Part shown: positions 25,701 through 32,679 of the stretch, piece by piece
How positions within the stretch are numbered: position 1 is the first letter of the stretch
Layout of the letters: the number at the start of each line of letters is the position of its first letter
Origin: Distichodus sexfasciatus
Taxonomy: Eukaryota; Chordata; Actinopteri; Characiformes; Distichodontidae
DNA: 64,000 nucleotides
NCBI GenBank assembly: GCA_032718565.1
Contig: JAVGVS010000308.1
Location: forward strand, 256,501-320,500
Direction of reading: 5' to 3'
Notes under the pieces: generated by a model
The model's database searches: none
The model's input: only the letters and a program-made list of their open reading frames with translations
What the model was told of the DNA's origin: nothing
Translations under genes and position numbers: made by a program

Positions 25701-28006
25701 GGAATTACAATTACTCCAGCAAGAGAGAGCCAAGGACTGGACGAGAAGCTGAGTAGCTTCAGTGGTGAGATCTTACTAGTCTCTCATTCTAACCCTAGTT
25801 TTAAAGTTTAAAGTTTTACATTTATAGTCTACACATTATATATTTTTTTAGCTACAAAAGTCCTTTAGGATCACTCCCACGTAAGACTGCTAAATAAGTG
25901 TAAATAGTGTTGATTGTAAACAAAGCGTCAGCCACATTTATTTGTCTGCGTAATTGTGTAGACAATGTTATGACATAAACAACTGATTATTTTGCCGACT
26001 ATTTTCTATTCGTTGGTAAGTTATATTTCTAGATTACCCCATTAAGGAACTCTTTTTAGCAGTCAACTCTTTTGTCCACTTGTGTGGATCATCATCCATC
26101 GATTTGGACTTAATGGCTTGTTTTCGTGGTGTCTATAAGCTGCATTAACACCAGGAGAAACAACATAAAGACAACCAAAGATGTTAGGAATATGAGGAAA
26201 GCAGCTCCAGTCAAAATGGCAGAAATTTACAAGCTGGTCCTCAAGATTTCAGAAAACTTTATTGGTTTACATCTCGTTTACAAGTCAGTACAAGTTACCA
26301 TATCAGTTTAATAAACTGTGACTTCTCTCAATAAATCAATAGGTTAAACCCACATCTTAAGCACCTTTGCCCTTCCTCCTTTAAACTGGAAAAAACGGCC
26401 TTTTCCGAGTTTCGATGAGTCAGTACTGAACTGTTCTGTAATCATTCTCACAAAATAACACGATATGCAGATTATTGACAAAGCAAACTCAACTTGGCTG
26501 AGCTTTCTCCCAGTCTTGTGAAGAGAAACCCTTCAAACTGAAGATTTTTCTCTTTCACGTGGTAACAGAGCTGTTACCCAAATTCAGAACTGAATTGAGA
26601 ATGACTCACGATTTCAAGTCAGAGTTGAATTTTGGGTTGAGGTAGCAAACAGGATGCAGAATTACAATTCGAATTAAAGGAAGTTGAATTAAAATTCACT
26701 GAAATATAAAGAAATTTATGTGAGATATTATTTAGGTGAAGTTTCACAATAAAATAGTATTGTGAATATTATTATCAAAATACAATTTATATTATCATTA
26801 TTATATATTATTAATATGTGCATTAAATATTCCACACAAACAATGTGTGAACTGCTTGTAAAATGTAATTTTATTGACATTAAAGTGCCATTCATAGAAC
26901 AAATAATTCAGTTTGATCCATGTATTGATCATTTTGTGTAACATTATCGTTTGATAATTGTGCCAAATGAGTTATGTGCTGGAATAATAGATGATTTCAT
27001 TTGAATGCATCTTTTGACTTTCTGTCTTTTTGTGATATGTTTAAGTACTAAGATTGTAACAAAAACAATTCTTATGTCCGGGGCAACTGATAATCATTTT
27101 CAAAATTAAATGTATGTTTTGAATCAGAATAAATGATAAAATGCAGTTTTCTTAAAAGTAATTTCTCAGGGAAATTAAGATTTCTTTGAATTACAATGAA
27201 CTTAATTCTACTTCCTGTCAATCCAATTTGAAATTCAATTCAACATCCTGTGGGGGCAGCGCCAATTCAATTCCAGTTCAAAGTCGTAAGTTGAATGGAG
27301 ATCAATTCTAAAATTCTGAATTTTGCACAGCCCTGTTTGGTGGAAGAGAAAGAAAAGCAAGGATTGACCTTTTAAACAGAACTCACATTTTAGGAAGCTG
27401 TAAGCATCATTGCTTAACTAACTGTTAACCAGTAACTACTTAATTAACTACTTATTAGCTTTGGTGGCCTTTCCATATTTTCCCTTTTGGAAAATATCAA
27501 ACAATAGTGAAAACACTTGCAGAACTTCTAGCGAGAATTGTTATTTAAATGTGGGGCCAGGAAGCGTTTACGCAGCAGCCGGCCTGTGTGACCAACTTCA
27601 CCTGCCAGGAACCAACACTGACCATCAACTCTCCTGGAGGTAAAGAGCTTTTTGCTCTCACATCACTGCAAGACAAGCCTCTGAGATTTTTCAAGACGCT
27701 CAGCAAACAGGTCTAAAGCAGGTCGGTTGCTGAACACAACAATGACTATTGTATTCTCCTTCCTCCTATGACATATACAGCCCCCAGCGAGACTGAAACT
27801 GCTCCTGAGCAGAACAAAGAACATGTTACAACAAAAGCGGTCATTAAACACCTGTGGGGAAAGGGTTGGGCTGAACCGAGCCCAGGAAGGAATGGACGAT
27901 GGGGGACATGAAGCCCTGGTTGGACAGCTGCTGGGAGGAGGACAAGTTGCCAGGTCCGTACAGTGCTGGTGGGGGCGTCTGTGCTGGGCAGGAGCCCAGA
28001 GACTGG
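4667..28006 (-). CDS. prominin-family pentaspan membrane glycoprotein (PROM2/third-paralogue-like), multi-exon
   Basis: Cholesterol-binding five-TM protein of plasma-membrane protrusions. Twenty-one exons from 20742 to 4667 (listed separately) join without a phase conflict into 2220 nt, 739 residues plus stop. Order of domains: TM1 (EIGFLVCVAIGILYIILMP), cytoplasmic Cys-rich CCRCCGNCGG, TM2, first extracellular loop with many N-glycosylation sequons, TM3 (VVLCCLILLVVVCNLLGLLL), short cytoplasmic turn, TM4 (GVGFSFLFSWLFMIIVLILF), second extracellular loop with conserved Cys, TM5 (FWFSLGWCMILLIPSIIFSV) and a short tail ending PIPRAKLF. An N-terminal exon is at 27852-28006; the signal-peptide exon and part of the pre-TM1 linker were not found. 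Human PROM1 has 865 residues. The TM3 block CNLLGL...DDP and the IPR-x-KL tail favour PROM2-like over PROM1. No frameshift is seen, so it looks functional. Confidence 0.95.
4863..4975 (-). CDS. prominin chain exon 20: TM5
   Basis: Encodes NGFWFSLGWCMILLIPSIIF then SVKLAKFYRRM, matching [31 protein letters not shown] of PROM1. Acceptor tttatccag|AAT; donor TATGA|gtaagt. An in-frame TAA (4861-4859) lies inside the donor and would end the protein if the intron were retained. Confidence 0.93.
5069..5158 (-). CDS. prominin chain exon 19: extracellular loop 2 end
   Basis: Thirty codons with CGPVAAAVDATENLVC, matching CKPVATALDTAVDVFLC of PROM1 (both Cys conserved). Acceptor tgtgtcag, donor CTG|gtagga. 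Confidence 0.93.
5675..5797 (-). CDS. prominin chain exon 18
   Basis: Forty-one codons, VRYQEHCEILNQVNISL...FATWANQT. Acceptor aaattacag, donor ACG|gtgagt. Extracellular loop 2. Confidence 0.92.
5903..5983 (-). CDS. prominin chain exon 17
   Basis: Twenty-seven codons including KYAQDFFNNNTTQIV, matching LDFAQNFITNNTSSVI of PROM1; contains an N-glycosylation sequon. Acceptor catctttcag, donor AAG|gtaaga. Confidence 0.93.
6131..6525. mobile_element. palindromic AT-rich MITE
   Basis: Repeated AGTATACTTGAAGT-type motifs in both orientations, with near-complementary ends (AGTATACTTGAAG ... ACTTCAAGTATAC). No ORF. It lies in the intron between chain exons 16 and 17. Confidence 0.65.
6741..6794 (-). 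CDS. prominin chain exon 16
   Basis: Eighteen codons, LQLNDIIGNLSVIASQIN. Acceptor tctttttgcag, donor AAT|gtaagt. Confidence 0.88.
7030..7210 (+). mobile_element. SINE family B copy (tRNA-headed)
   Basis: B-box-like GGTTCAAGTCC followed by the family signature of ACTCATGAGCAAAGTACC, CCCCAAGCACTGCTCCCC and a tail ending in CAATGACA. Same body as the copies at 18.2, 30, 46.6, 58 and 60.6 kb. Confidence 0.8.
7215..7640 (+). repeat. dispersed repeat shared with 19960-20430
   Basis: Shares stretches such as AGTTTTGTAGCTG, AAAATGCATTGAAG and CAGTGAGGTGGC with the reverse complement of 19960-20430, in another prominin intron. No coding capacity recognised. Confidence 0.6.
7732..7824 (-). CDS. prominin chain exon 15
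   Basis: Thirty-one codons, GDADIKKNLLDEANQLRDIQ..., aligned with the NLRNSLKRDAQTIKTIHQQ region of PROM1. Acceptor ctttttag, donor GTG|gtaagt. Confidence 0.9.
7869..7968 (-). mobile_element. SINE family A fragment
   Basis: (ATTC)n tail followed by a short degenerate part of the family A 3' end (CTGAATCCCAACCGGAGT). Confidence 0.6.
8276..8588 (-). mobile_element. SINE family A copy
   Basis: Starts with the family tail (ATTCATTCATTATCC on plus) and runs to the head, which is truncated at the GTGTGAGGTG boundary about 60 bp from chain exon 14. Confidence 0.75.
8649..8717 (-). CDS. prominin chain exon 14
   Basis: Twenty-three codons, MNAVSGINLLFAANNLSTLA..., matching [20 protein letters not shown] of PROM1. 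Acceptor cgttttag, donor CAG|gtgaga. Confidence 0.92.
8834..8977 (-). CDS. prominin chain exon 13 with GC donor
   Basis: Forty-eight codons from YTVQMQQSFDNS to NFSSFVQK. Acceptor cttaacag. The only site that keeps the frame and family alignment is CAGAAG|gcaatt, a GC 5' splice site. Reading past it gives no prominin-like residues and a stop after 19 codons. Confidence 0.87.
9080..9164 (-). CDS. prominin chain exon 12
   Basis: Encodes NCQMNNSLWTTLHLQDIIDL-NDFLNISK, matching [27 protein letters not shown] of PROM1, with the conserved Cys. Acceptor taatccccag, donor AAA|gtaagt. Confidence 0.94.
9341..9640. repeat. dispersed repeat with TTTAGCAGACGCTCTTA core
   Basis: The TTTACAGCATTTAGCAGACGCTC motif recurs at about 25.05 kb and is a very common dispersed motif in teleost genomes. 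No ORF here. Confidence 0.6.
9960..10039 (-). CDS. prominin chain exon 11
   Basis: LIDNSRVVQELRLPQGLSNL-TVSQVY plus two bases of Arg. Start of extracellular loop 2 (compare LTFEQVYSDC of PROM1). Acceptor tttttctcag, donor TACAG|gtgagt. Confidence 0.9.
10122..10992. mobile_element. TIR element (MITE-like) with a second element nested inside
   Basis: Ends ACACCATCAGCCATAACATTA and TAATGTTATGGCTGT are inverted repeats, a form common in fish genomes. The middle, about 10462-10875, is a different repeat (GGGCTGCACGATTCAGAAAA ...) also present at 18672-18905. So one element has inserted into another. Confidence 0.75.
11023..11146 (-). CDS. prominin chain exon 10: TM4
   Basis: GVGFSFLFSWLFMIIVLILF then LVFGNTYTLICVPW, nearly the PROM1 sequence [31 protein letters not shown]. 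Acceptor tactttgcag, donor CAG|gttttc. Confidence 0.95.
11364..11516 (-). CDS. prominin chain exon 9: TM3
   Basis: SAIAVVLCCLILLVVVCNLL then GLLLGPVGLQPKDDP, ending at AGIFLM. The motif CNLLGL...DDP matches PROM2 (CNLLGLNLGIWGLSARDDP) rather than PROM1. The acceptor is a (TG)n run followed by TAG; donor GAT|gtgagt. Confidence 0.95.
11517..11541. repeat. (AC)n / (TG)n microsatellite at a 3' splice site
   Basis: On the minus strand it is (TG)n directly followed by TAG and chain exon 9, so the dinucleotide repeat replaces a normal polypyrimidine tract. Confidence 0.9.
11627..13092. mobile_element. hAT-like non-autonomous DNA transposon, about 1.47 kb
   Basis: Ends TAGGGATGTCACGATTA and TAATCGTGACATCCCTA are complementary. 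The interior has no transposase ORF but holds a GC- and CpG-rich segment (12160-12800). A diverged relative with the shared core GTAGAACGCTGGTTGTTG lies at 51.8-53.1 kb. Confidence 0.85.
14137..14293 (-). CDS. prominin chain exon 8
   Basis: Encodes GVQQQLNGIRNQISQVTTDI through VNNVETI plus AG of Arg, matching the NNTESYIHRNLPTLEEYD region of PROM1. Acceptor tcttttaaag, donor ATCAG|gtattc. Confidence 0.92.
14409..14611 (+). mobile_element. SINE family A copy, 3' truncated
   Basis: Good tRNA-like head: GCACAGTGGTTAGCGCTG (A box) and GGGTTCGAGCCCC (B box). It breaks off after CTCTAAATTGG. Confidence 0.82.
14652..15195. mobile_element. non-autonomous Tc1/mariner-like element
   Basis: About 50 bp inverted ends (CACTGCCCTCCAAAAGTTTGG ... 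CCAAACTTTTGGAGGGCAG) flanked by TA. The interior at 14954-15025 keeps a remnant of a Tc1 transposase C-terminus (RMSRLCRAVIAANGGYFDES). Transposase otherwise deleted. Confidence 0.88.
16011..16074 (-). CDS. prominin chain exon 7
   Basis: ATTFFEDIPQTVTNETKNIR-Q plus G. EDIPQTV matches NDIPDRV of PROM1. Acceptor tgcaccag, donor CAGG|gtaagt. Confidence 0.92.
16221..16295 (-). CDS. prominin chain exon 6
   Basis: Twenty-five codons, IPNLNNLQSSVDQAANADLN-ASIKT, matching the [20 protein letters not shown] region of PROM1. Acceptor gctttgtcag, donor ACG|gtacca. Confidence 0.92.
16655..17495. mobile_element. dispersed DNA-transposon-like repeat with CAAGTAAAGTACA-type ends
   Basis: The flanks contain inverted motifs of the TACTTTACTTGAC / CTACTTGAGTAAAG type known from many teleost genomes. 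No ORF. The borders are approximate. Confidence 0.5.
17770..17966 (-). CDS. prominin chain exon 5: extracellular loop 1
   Basis: Sixty-five codons (V completed by the previous G). Contains several N-glycosylation sequons (NGT, NLT, NTT, NSS) and a CVGC pair where PROM1 has two Cys further apart. Acceptor aatttgacag, donor AAT|gtgagt. Confidence 0.93.
18150..18362 (+). mobile_element. SINE family B copy abutting an exon
   Basis: B box GGTTCGAATCCC and the AAGCACTGCTCCCCGGGCAC signature. Its 3' end is about 10 bp from the donor side of chain exon 4. Confidence 0.85.
18373..18462 (-). CDS. prominin chain exon 4
   Basis: TGTLLGKEIQNGLRGPFNSS then LNSIGAMAQ, matching the [26 protein letters not shown] region of PROM1. 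Acceptor cactctgcag, donor CAAG|gtagaa. Confidence 0.92.
18567..18630 (-). CDS. prominin chain exon 3
   Basis: Twenty-one codons plus G, QLDQVIKESFATVDTVSLHV-N. Acceptor atctcaacag, donor AACG|gtgagt. Confidence 0.9.
18672..18905. mobile_element. hAT-like repeat fragment
   Basis: Begins AGGGGTGCACGATTCAGAAA and contains ATTGCTGTTTTAAGTTGCTT, shared with the element nested at about 10462-10875. Confidence 0.7.
19257..19377 (-). CDS. prominin chain exon 2
   Basis: AGNICMFLSNKYTADSVNSA then PSGVRTVLQNLDSYLSTIPK. End of TM2 and start of extracellular loop 1 (compare FVTNQRTHEQM...SIEAMPETLLSL of PROM2). Acceptor tgcctcttag, donor AAG|gtaaac. Confidence 0.94.
19960..20430 (-). repeat. dispersed repeat, inverted copy of 7215-7640
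   Basis: The reverse complement shares AGTTTTGTAGCTG and the following 300 bp with 7215-7640. The approximate match is by eye. Confidence 0.55.
20546..20742 (-). CDS. prominin chain exon 1: TM1, Cys-rich segment, TM2
   Basis: YEIGFLVCVAIGILYIILMP then LIGLFFACCRCCGNCGGRMY and CRRICFYWATLLITVLI. It matches [40 protein letters not shown] of PROM1. Acceptor ggtcttgcag|TAC, donor ACT|gtaagt. Confidence 0.97.
21830..22165 (+). mobile_element. diverged SINE family A copy
   Basis: Degenerate head (GTGGTGGTTAGTGCTGTCGCC) with only residual B box (TGTTCGATCGG), ending near ACGGTTCAGCTAATG. Confidence 0.65.
22164..22345. mobile_element. small inverted-ended repeat
   Basis: Ends AGCGTTTCCCAATCCCGCTCC and GCCGCGAGGACTGAGATGCT are related inversely, with CTGCACA / GTGCAGAG inside. 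Non-coding. Confidence 0.5.
22651..22985 (+). mobile_element. SINE family A copy, near full length
   Basis: Head GGGCGGCACGGTGGCGCAGT, B-box region GGGTACGATCCCC, 3' end AAGCGGTTCGGATAATGAAT followed by GAAAG. Best reference copy of family A in this window. Confidence 0.88.
23049..23680. mobile_element. MITE family C, copy 1
   Basis: Ends TGTGACTCTG and CAGAGTCACA, with extended inverted parts around AGTCGCTTGTCG. No ORF. Two more copies lie at 31074-31694 and 32811-33445. Confidence 0.82.
24085..24275 (-). mobile_element. SINE family B copy, degenerate
   Basis: Minus-strand family B: tail (GTGACCCAAGTGCACACAAC on plus), AGCAGTGGGCAGC and CAGTACCTTACTCATGA, then an eroded head. Confidence 0.65.
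25038..25700 (-). mobile_element. non-LTR retrotransposon 3' fragment
   Basis: The minus strand at 25430-25218 encodes WNQLPLAVRTAESLAFFKRR followed by LKTQLF, the typical end of fish LINE ORF2 proteins. It is followed by the ATTAGCAGATGCTCTCCAGA motif also seen at 9.36 kb. Upstream frames are interrupted, so it is a dead fragment. Confidence 0.65.
26566..27334. mobile_element. DNA-transposon-like repeat with CAGAGCTGT / ACAGCCCTG ends
   Basis: Left CAGAGCTGTTACCCAAATTC and right GAATTTTGCACAGCCCTG are inversely related; the interior is AT-rich without an ORF. Confidence 0.6.
27602..27633 (-). CDS. possible small prominin exon between N-terminal exon and TM1 exon
   Basis: Acceptor ctctttacctccag, 32 nt, donor CAG|gtgaag. 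The phase fits exactly (one G from the exon at 27852; ends at phase 0). It would give NPFPT-G-ELMVSVGSWQ, comparable to NPFPSELVKALL of PROM2, but about ten residues of the expected linker are still missing. Weak. Confidence 0.35.
27852..28006 (-). CDS. prominin N-terminal extracellular exon
   Basis: In frame it encodes QSLGSCPAQTPPPALYGPGN through FMSPIVHSFLGSVQPNPFPT, matching the membrane-proximal N-terminus of prominins (PROM2 LYGTVRRFLSVVQLNPFP; PROM1 IFLYVVQPRDFP). Donor CCACAG|gtgttt. Acceptor is probably gtgtgagcag (28006) or gtgtgag (28009); an upstream in-frame TAG excludes a longer exon. It needs a 5' exon contributing two bases, presumably with the signal peptide, which I did not find. 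Confidence 0.7.
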
Positions 28007-28009
28007 CTG

Positions 28010-28980
28010 CTCACACGACCCCAACCAGCAGCAAAAAACTACAGACTCAAAACATAGTCTGGATTATGAGATTAGAGCTCTCCATTTTGGATTTGAGAAG
28101 TGGTGGAAGAAGAGTGGGTTTTAGAATAGCAAAGCACTTTTCACTGCATCTCTTGACAGAGGAACAATGAGCAAATAAACAAACAAATAAATAACAAATA
28201 AATAATATAACACTTTTCATATATATATATATAAATGCAGTCGACTGCTTTACATTGAGAATAAAACCATTATAAAGTGAGACAAGCAAGAAAACTCAGT
28301 AAACAATATATAAATAAATAAGTGTAAGAAGATGATAGAAAAAGAACATGAGATTGAAACACAAATAAAATGTTATAAATGTTAGAGACTAGCTTATTTA
28401 TTAAAAAATAAAAAAGGAAAAATAGGGGTTTATTTTTTTATATTAAATTATTTGGGTTTGTTTTTTTTAAATTAAAGAAATAACTTTTTTAAAGCTTTTT
28501 TCTATCAGGACAGTGATTTAAGCCTACTCTAACTGCAGTATTCACATAGTTTTGAGGCATGATTAAGGCTGCCTCCGACTGGCTTTCTTAGTAACTCTGG
28601 TATCACGGAGAATCTAAAGTCATAATTTTATTGGGAGAGTTTAGGCTTATCTTTTCCTAGACTGTCAAAATGGCAGTAAAAATAGTTCAGAGCAAGAAAT
28701 ACAGAACATGGAGAGACTTATCTAATATATCTACCCACATCAGGTGTCTAGAATTTCCTTCCAAAATGTGACCAAAATCTCCTAGCAAATAAATCATCAA
28801 CTTGGTGAAAGAGAACACCATATACAGAGTCCTTTGGGTAAAAGCTTACTCTAAACAAATGTCTGCCTCATTCATTGATAAAAGCCTTTAAACAAACCAA
28901 TTTACTTTGTTTACACACCTTTACTTAGTAGAAGAAAGAACAATCTCCCTTTAATTTATATAGAGAAGTATTGGGACGGT
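28010..28980. other. AT-rich non-coding stretch
   Basis: Homopolymer and (AAAT)-rich sequence with no recognisable gene or repeat family; presumably prominin intron or upstream sequence. Confidence 0.4.
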
Positions 28981-28982
28981 AC

Positions 28983-29099
28983 CTTTACTCTCCTGCTCGG
29001 GGGTCCTGCAGTGGGCTTCAGGCAGGTTTAGGTCCTGATCAAACTGCAGATTTGGTAGGAAAGCTCTGATCTCTTTCTGAGCTGTTTGTAATTTCACTG
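28983..29099 (-). other. orphan exon-like ORF of unknown origin
   Basis: Acceptor tatttggcag|TG, open frame KLQTAQKEIRAFLPNLQFDQ-DLNLPEAHCRTPEQESK, donor AAAG|gtaccg (or GAGA|gtaaag). It ends in phase 1, but the next prominin exon needs phase 2, so it does not join directly. Function unrecognised. Confidence 0.25.
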
Positions 29100-30061
29100 C
29101 CAAATACAATGTGTGTGTGTGTGTGTCATGAAGAGAGAGGGAGAGAGCAGAAGTAGGAGGTGGTGAAGGGGAGGGTTTGCGCTGAAGAGGGTGAATAATT
29201 GTGCGTTAAAACACACATGAATAGGGATGAAATTAGAAGCCTGAACGCATGCGATCATACATTGGAGATTAATGAATAGTTTGATTATTTGAATATCTAC
29301 TCCTGCGAGAATGAACAGTCTTATTGAAGGATGAATATAATATGCGTGTTGTGAGCACTGGGAATGCAATCATGAAATTCTCGCTTCTCAGCTCAGATAA
29401 AAAGCAGCTAAAACATGTAACAGCCATGATCCATGATGGGTGGGTATGTTGGGAATTGGAAAACCTTAAAAGCACATTTAAAAAGTCACATGGAAAATGA
29501 TCATAGATATAAACTAAGATTAATCAGAATTTAGCGTTATTGAGCATCTAATGAACATAAAAAATCTGTAACATGCTATACCAAACGGCGGGGACTGCTA
29601 GACAAGTTTTAACCGCGAATCCAACTTTCAAATCCCAAATACAAAGCTCAACATTCACTGAAGAACAGATGCAACAACTTTATAGTACAATCTGTACTGA
29701 GCACCAGCCTATACAAATGCACACCATTTCCTCTTTTCGATGCGTGCGAATATTTACCCCTTAAGCACGACTGTTGATTTGTATCCTCATTAAGGCAGAC
29801 CGAATTCAAATCTATCTCTTTCCTATTTTTGTGGAAATGTTTAATGCTTGAGAACTTCCTCGTCGTCTCACATTTTATGGTGTTTCCGATAAACACTGAC
29901 TCATGTGGCAGTAAACAAGTGTCCTCCGCTGTTGATAGAACTTTGACCTTTGAGTCTGTCAATGCTCAAAACCCAGTATCGTTATCAGTGGGGAATGACT
30001 AACAACAAGTAGCAACGTTACTTACTTAATTACTTTGTTCAGTAGATTATTAGTAGTCGAT

Positions 30062-30240
30062 CTACTAAAGGTACCACTGAGGTACTCGTGAGCAAGGTGC
30101 CGTCCTGGCCGCATCCCTGGTAACAGTAGCTGCCCGCCGCTCCATCACGGATGGGCTAAACGCGGAGGTCACATTTGGTTGGCGGTGCACTGTATTGCTG
30201 TGTTCCTGTGACAAATAATCACTTTCGCTTTCTCACTTTC
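30062..30240 (+). mobile_element. SINE family B copy, head truncated
   Basis: Starts at AAAGGTACCACTGAGGTACT and keeps the CGCGGAGGTCACATTTGGTT tail. Confidence 0.7.
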
Positions 30241-30299
30241 ACCTTTTTCGCTAATTTTTAAGTGAGTAAAGGAACACACCTCTACGTTTGATCCATACG

Positions 30300-30425
30300 T
30301 GAAGAGGAAGATGGCATCACTTTGTGCTTGGAGACCTTGCTTGTGAGTACCTCAGTGGTACCTTTACCGGTCCAGGACTTGAACCAGCGACCTTCCGGTC
30401 ATGGGTTCAACTCCCTAACCATAGC
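30300..30425 (-). mobile_element. SINE family B fragment (head part)
   Basis: Minus-strand GAGGTACTCACAAGCAAGGTC and B-box region; opposite in direction to the neighbours at 30062 and 30470. Confidence 0.6.
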
Positions 30426-30469
30426 GAACATAATCTATCAACTAACTCTTGATAGCAGGGGCGATACCG

Positions 30470-30685
30470 GCTGGTGTAAGGTTAGAAGTTGGCCTGTGAT
30501 CGTAGATGGCGGTTTTTGAATCCTGTACTGGTAAAGGTACCACTGAGGTACTCATGACAAAATTCCCCAAGCATTGCCTGTTAGCTGCCCTCTGTTCCTC
30601 CATGGATGGGTCCAAACGCAGAGGTCACATTTTGTTGTGTTGCTTACAGTGCTGTGTTCACTATGACAAAGAATCACTTTTATTT
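30470..30685 (+). mobile_element. SINE family B copy, degenerate
   Basis: GTAAAGGTACCACTGAGGTA and CAAACGCAGAGGTCACATTT signatures. Third of three clustered copies. Confidence 0.7.
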
Positions 30686-31073
30686 TTCATAACAGCTATG
30701 TATTATGGCAAAGCAAAAAGATATTTATCTCTCTTTTCAACTTGCAGGTGTTTTCGATTGGTGCTGAATCGGCAAAAGTAGCATCTGACACACTAACGTG
30801 CCCAACTGGTGTATTGAAATTAATCACCATCAATGCAGATGTGTACAATTCTGCATCAGTTATATCATAATGGCATTGCTGTGATTTTCTGGATTAAAAT
30901 GCAGATAAAAACATTTCTAGTATGTCATAAGCGGCCCAATCTGCGCCAAGTAGAAAAATTGATGGGATGCATCGTGATATTGCATGGAATCGAATCGTGA
31001 GACCAGTGAAGGTTCACACCTCTAGTGCTCACACAGCGCTCGCTCTAGTTTACTTGTAGTTTAAAAGTGTATT

Positions 31074-31694
31074 TGTGACTCTGCAGCAAAACCAAGTAAG
31101 CTTGTCGCCACATTTTTCAAAAATGAAATGAAAGGGCGCCGTCAAGCTTCAAAACAATACCTATATGTCTGAATGACTTCGGACGACGCCGCGGCTGAGA
31201 TATCAGCAACATTCAAAGTCGGGTTTCTCCTATGCGCTTCCGTGAAAGCGGAAATCTGCCTTTAGAGATTGACTATCGCGTAGCACTCTGAGCGCTTGGT
31301 CGCGGTGGCAGCTACGTTTGCATTTACGGTAGCCTCACGCTGCATTCACAGCCACACGGATAGCCTACCTCGCGTTGGGTTAACTGAACTTCGGGAGGCA
31401 ATGATTCGGGAATATCTTCAGCTAGTCAACCCAGTGGATTTACCGTAAATATTATTGAAGTAAGCGGTCAAGCAAACTTTTAACATTCTGCTGGAATTGA
31501 ATTCCTCACCTCAAGAAAATCCGTTTTAGGATGGAAAGAAGTTTTTCAGCCAAATTTATTCACAACAGTACAGTATAGACCTTCCACTGTTTCAAAACAC
31601 TAAAACAAAAAAAAAGTAAGTGCACGCAACATAAACGCTCGTTTTCCGGAAAACTCCGTTGCAACAAGCGACTGGTTTTGCCGTGGAGGGTCAT
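31074..31694. mobile_element. MITE family C, copy 2
   Basis: Collinear with copy 1 (CGGGTTTCTCCT, GTTAACTGAACT, TTCTGCTGGAATTGAATTCC all shared). The 3' end reads TTTTGCCGTGGAGGGTCATA. Confidence 0.82.
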
Positions 31695-31714
31695 ATTTTA
31701 TATTCTATTTATTT

Positions 31715-32037
31715 ATTTATTCATTCATTCATTTCGAACCTTTATCCCAACTAGGGTGGCGGGGGACGAACCTATCGAGGAACTTACAGGCGCCAAGCCG
31801 AGGACCAACCCTGAGCAGGCATGTTTTATAGAGGCACACACAATCACACTCACATTATGGGGCCAATTTTGAGTCAACAAATAACCTACATTACATGCCT
31901 TTGGACTGTGGGAAACCCATGAACATGGGGAGGCATGCAAACTCCACACACAGATAGACCTACAGCCGTCCCGGGGTTAAACACAGGACCTTCTCGCTGT
32001 GGCCGGAGGCGCTAACCACTGCGCCACCCGTGCACGC
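31715..32037 (-). mobile_element. SINE family A copy
   Basis: TTCATTCATTC tail on the plus-strand left side, head GCTAACCACTGCGCCAC on the right. Confidence 0.8.
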
Positions 32038-32679
32038 CCCTATATCCTGTTATATATTCCCTTAGCATTCTTTGCTGTATTAAAACTGTAGGCCGTTGTC
32101 TCGTCTCTGTATATTTGTACAGTATGCAGCAGCAGAGATGACAAAGTTTCCTTTGACTTTGGCTCACTGCATCACAGCGCATCCTTAGCAGCTACTGTCT
32201 GGTCGGAGGTGGAGTCCCCAGCCAAGATAAAACAAGACTGGCTAACACTGATCCAAAAGATGAAATCTGAAAAGAGAAGCGGCCAGAACTTACAGATTTA
32301 AGCATACTATGCGCCGTGGGATCTTGAAACTCAAAAGCGGTATCGGGCTGGTTTCTTTCTCATGGATTAATTTACCGTTCAAACTTAAAAGTTTGACTAG
32401 AACTAGGCTTAATCCTCGACTGGAAAAATTTGGCGATTATGTTTGAGATTAAGAAAAAATATAGAATCTCATGTTCCTTTTAACACCGTTTAACATTAAA
32501 TTAATTTGATTTAGGAGTAACATGCAGCACAAACATTAGGCTAGCTCCTTGAACACGGATGAAGCCTAGCTTTGGACTAAATTACAATACCAAATGAGAT
32601 TCACCATTGAAACTCAAAGTTAGTCTAGGCTCAGGCTTAATCACTCTCTGGGAAACTGGCCCTTTAAGTATTGGTGGAT

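Noticed and set aside
27461..27660. Plus-strand frame with NFTCQEPTLTINSPGG
   Set aside because: No start, no family match and it overlaps the possible prominin micro-exon on the other strand; insufficient for a gene call.
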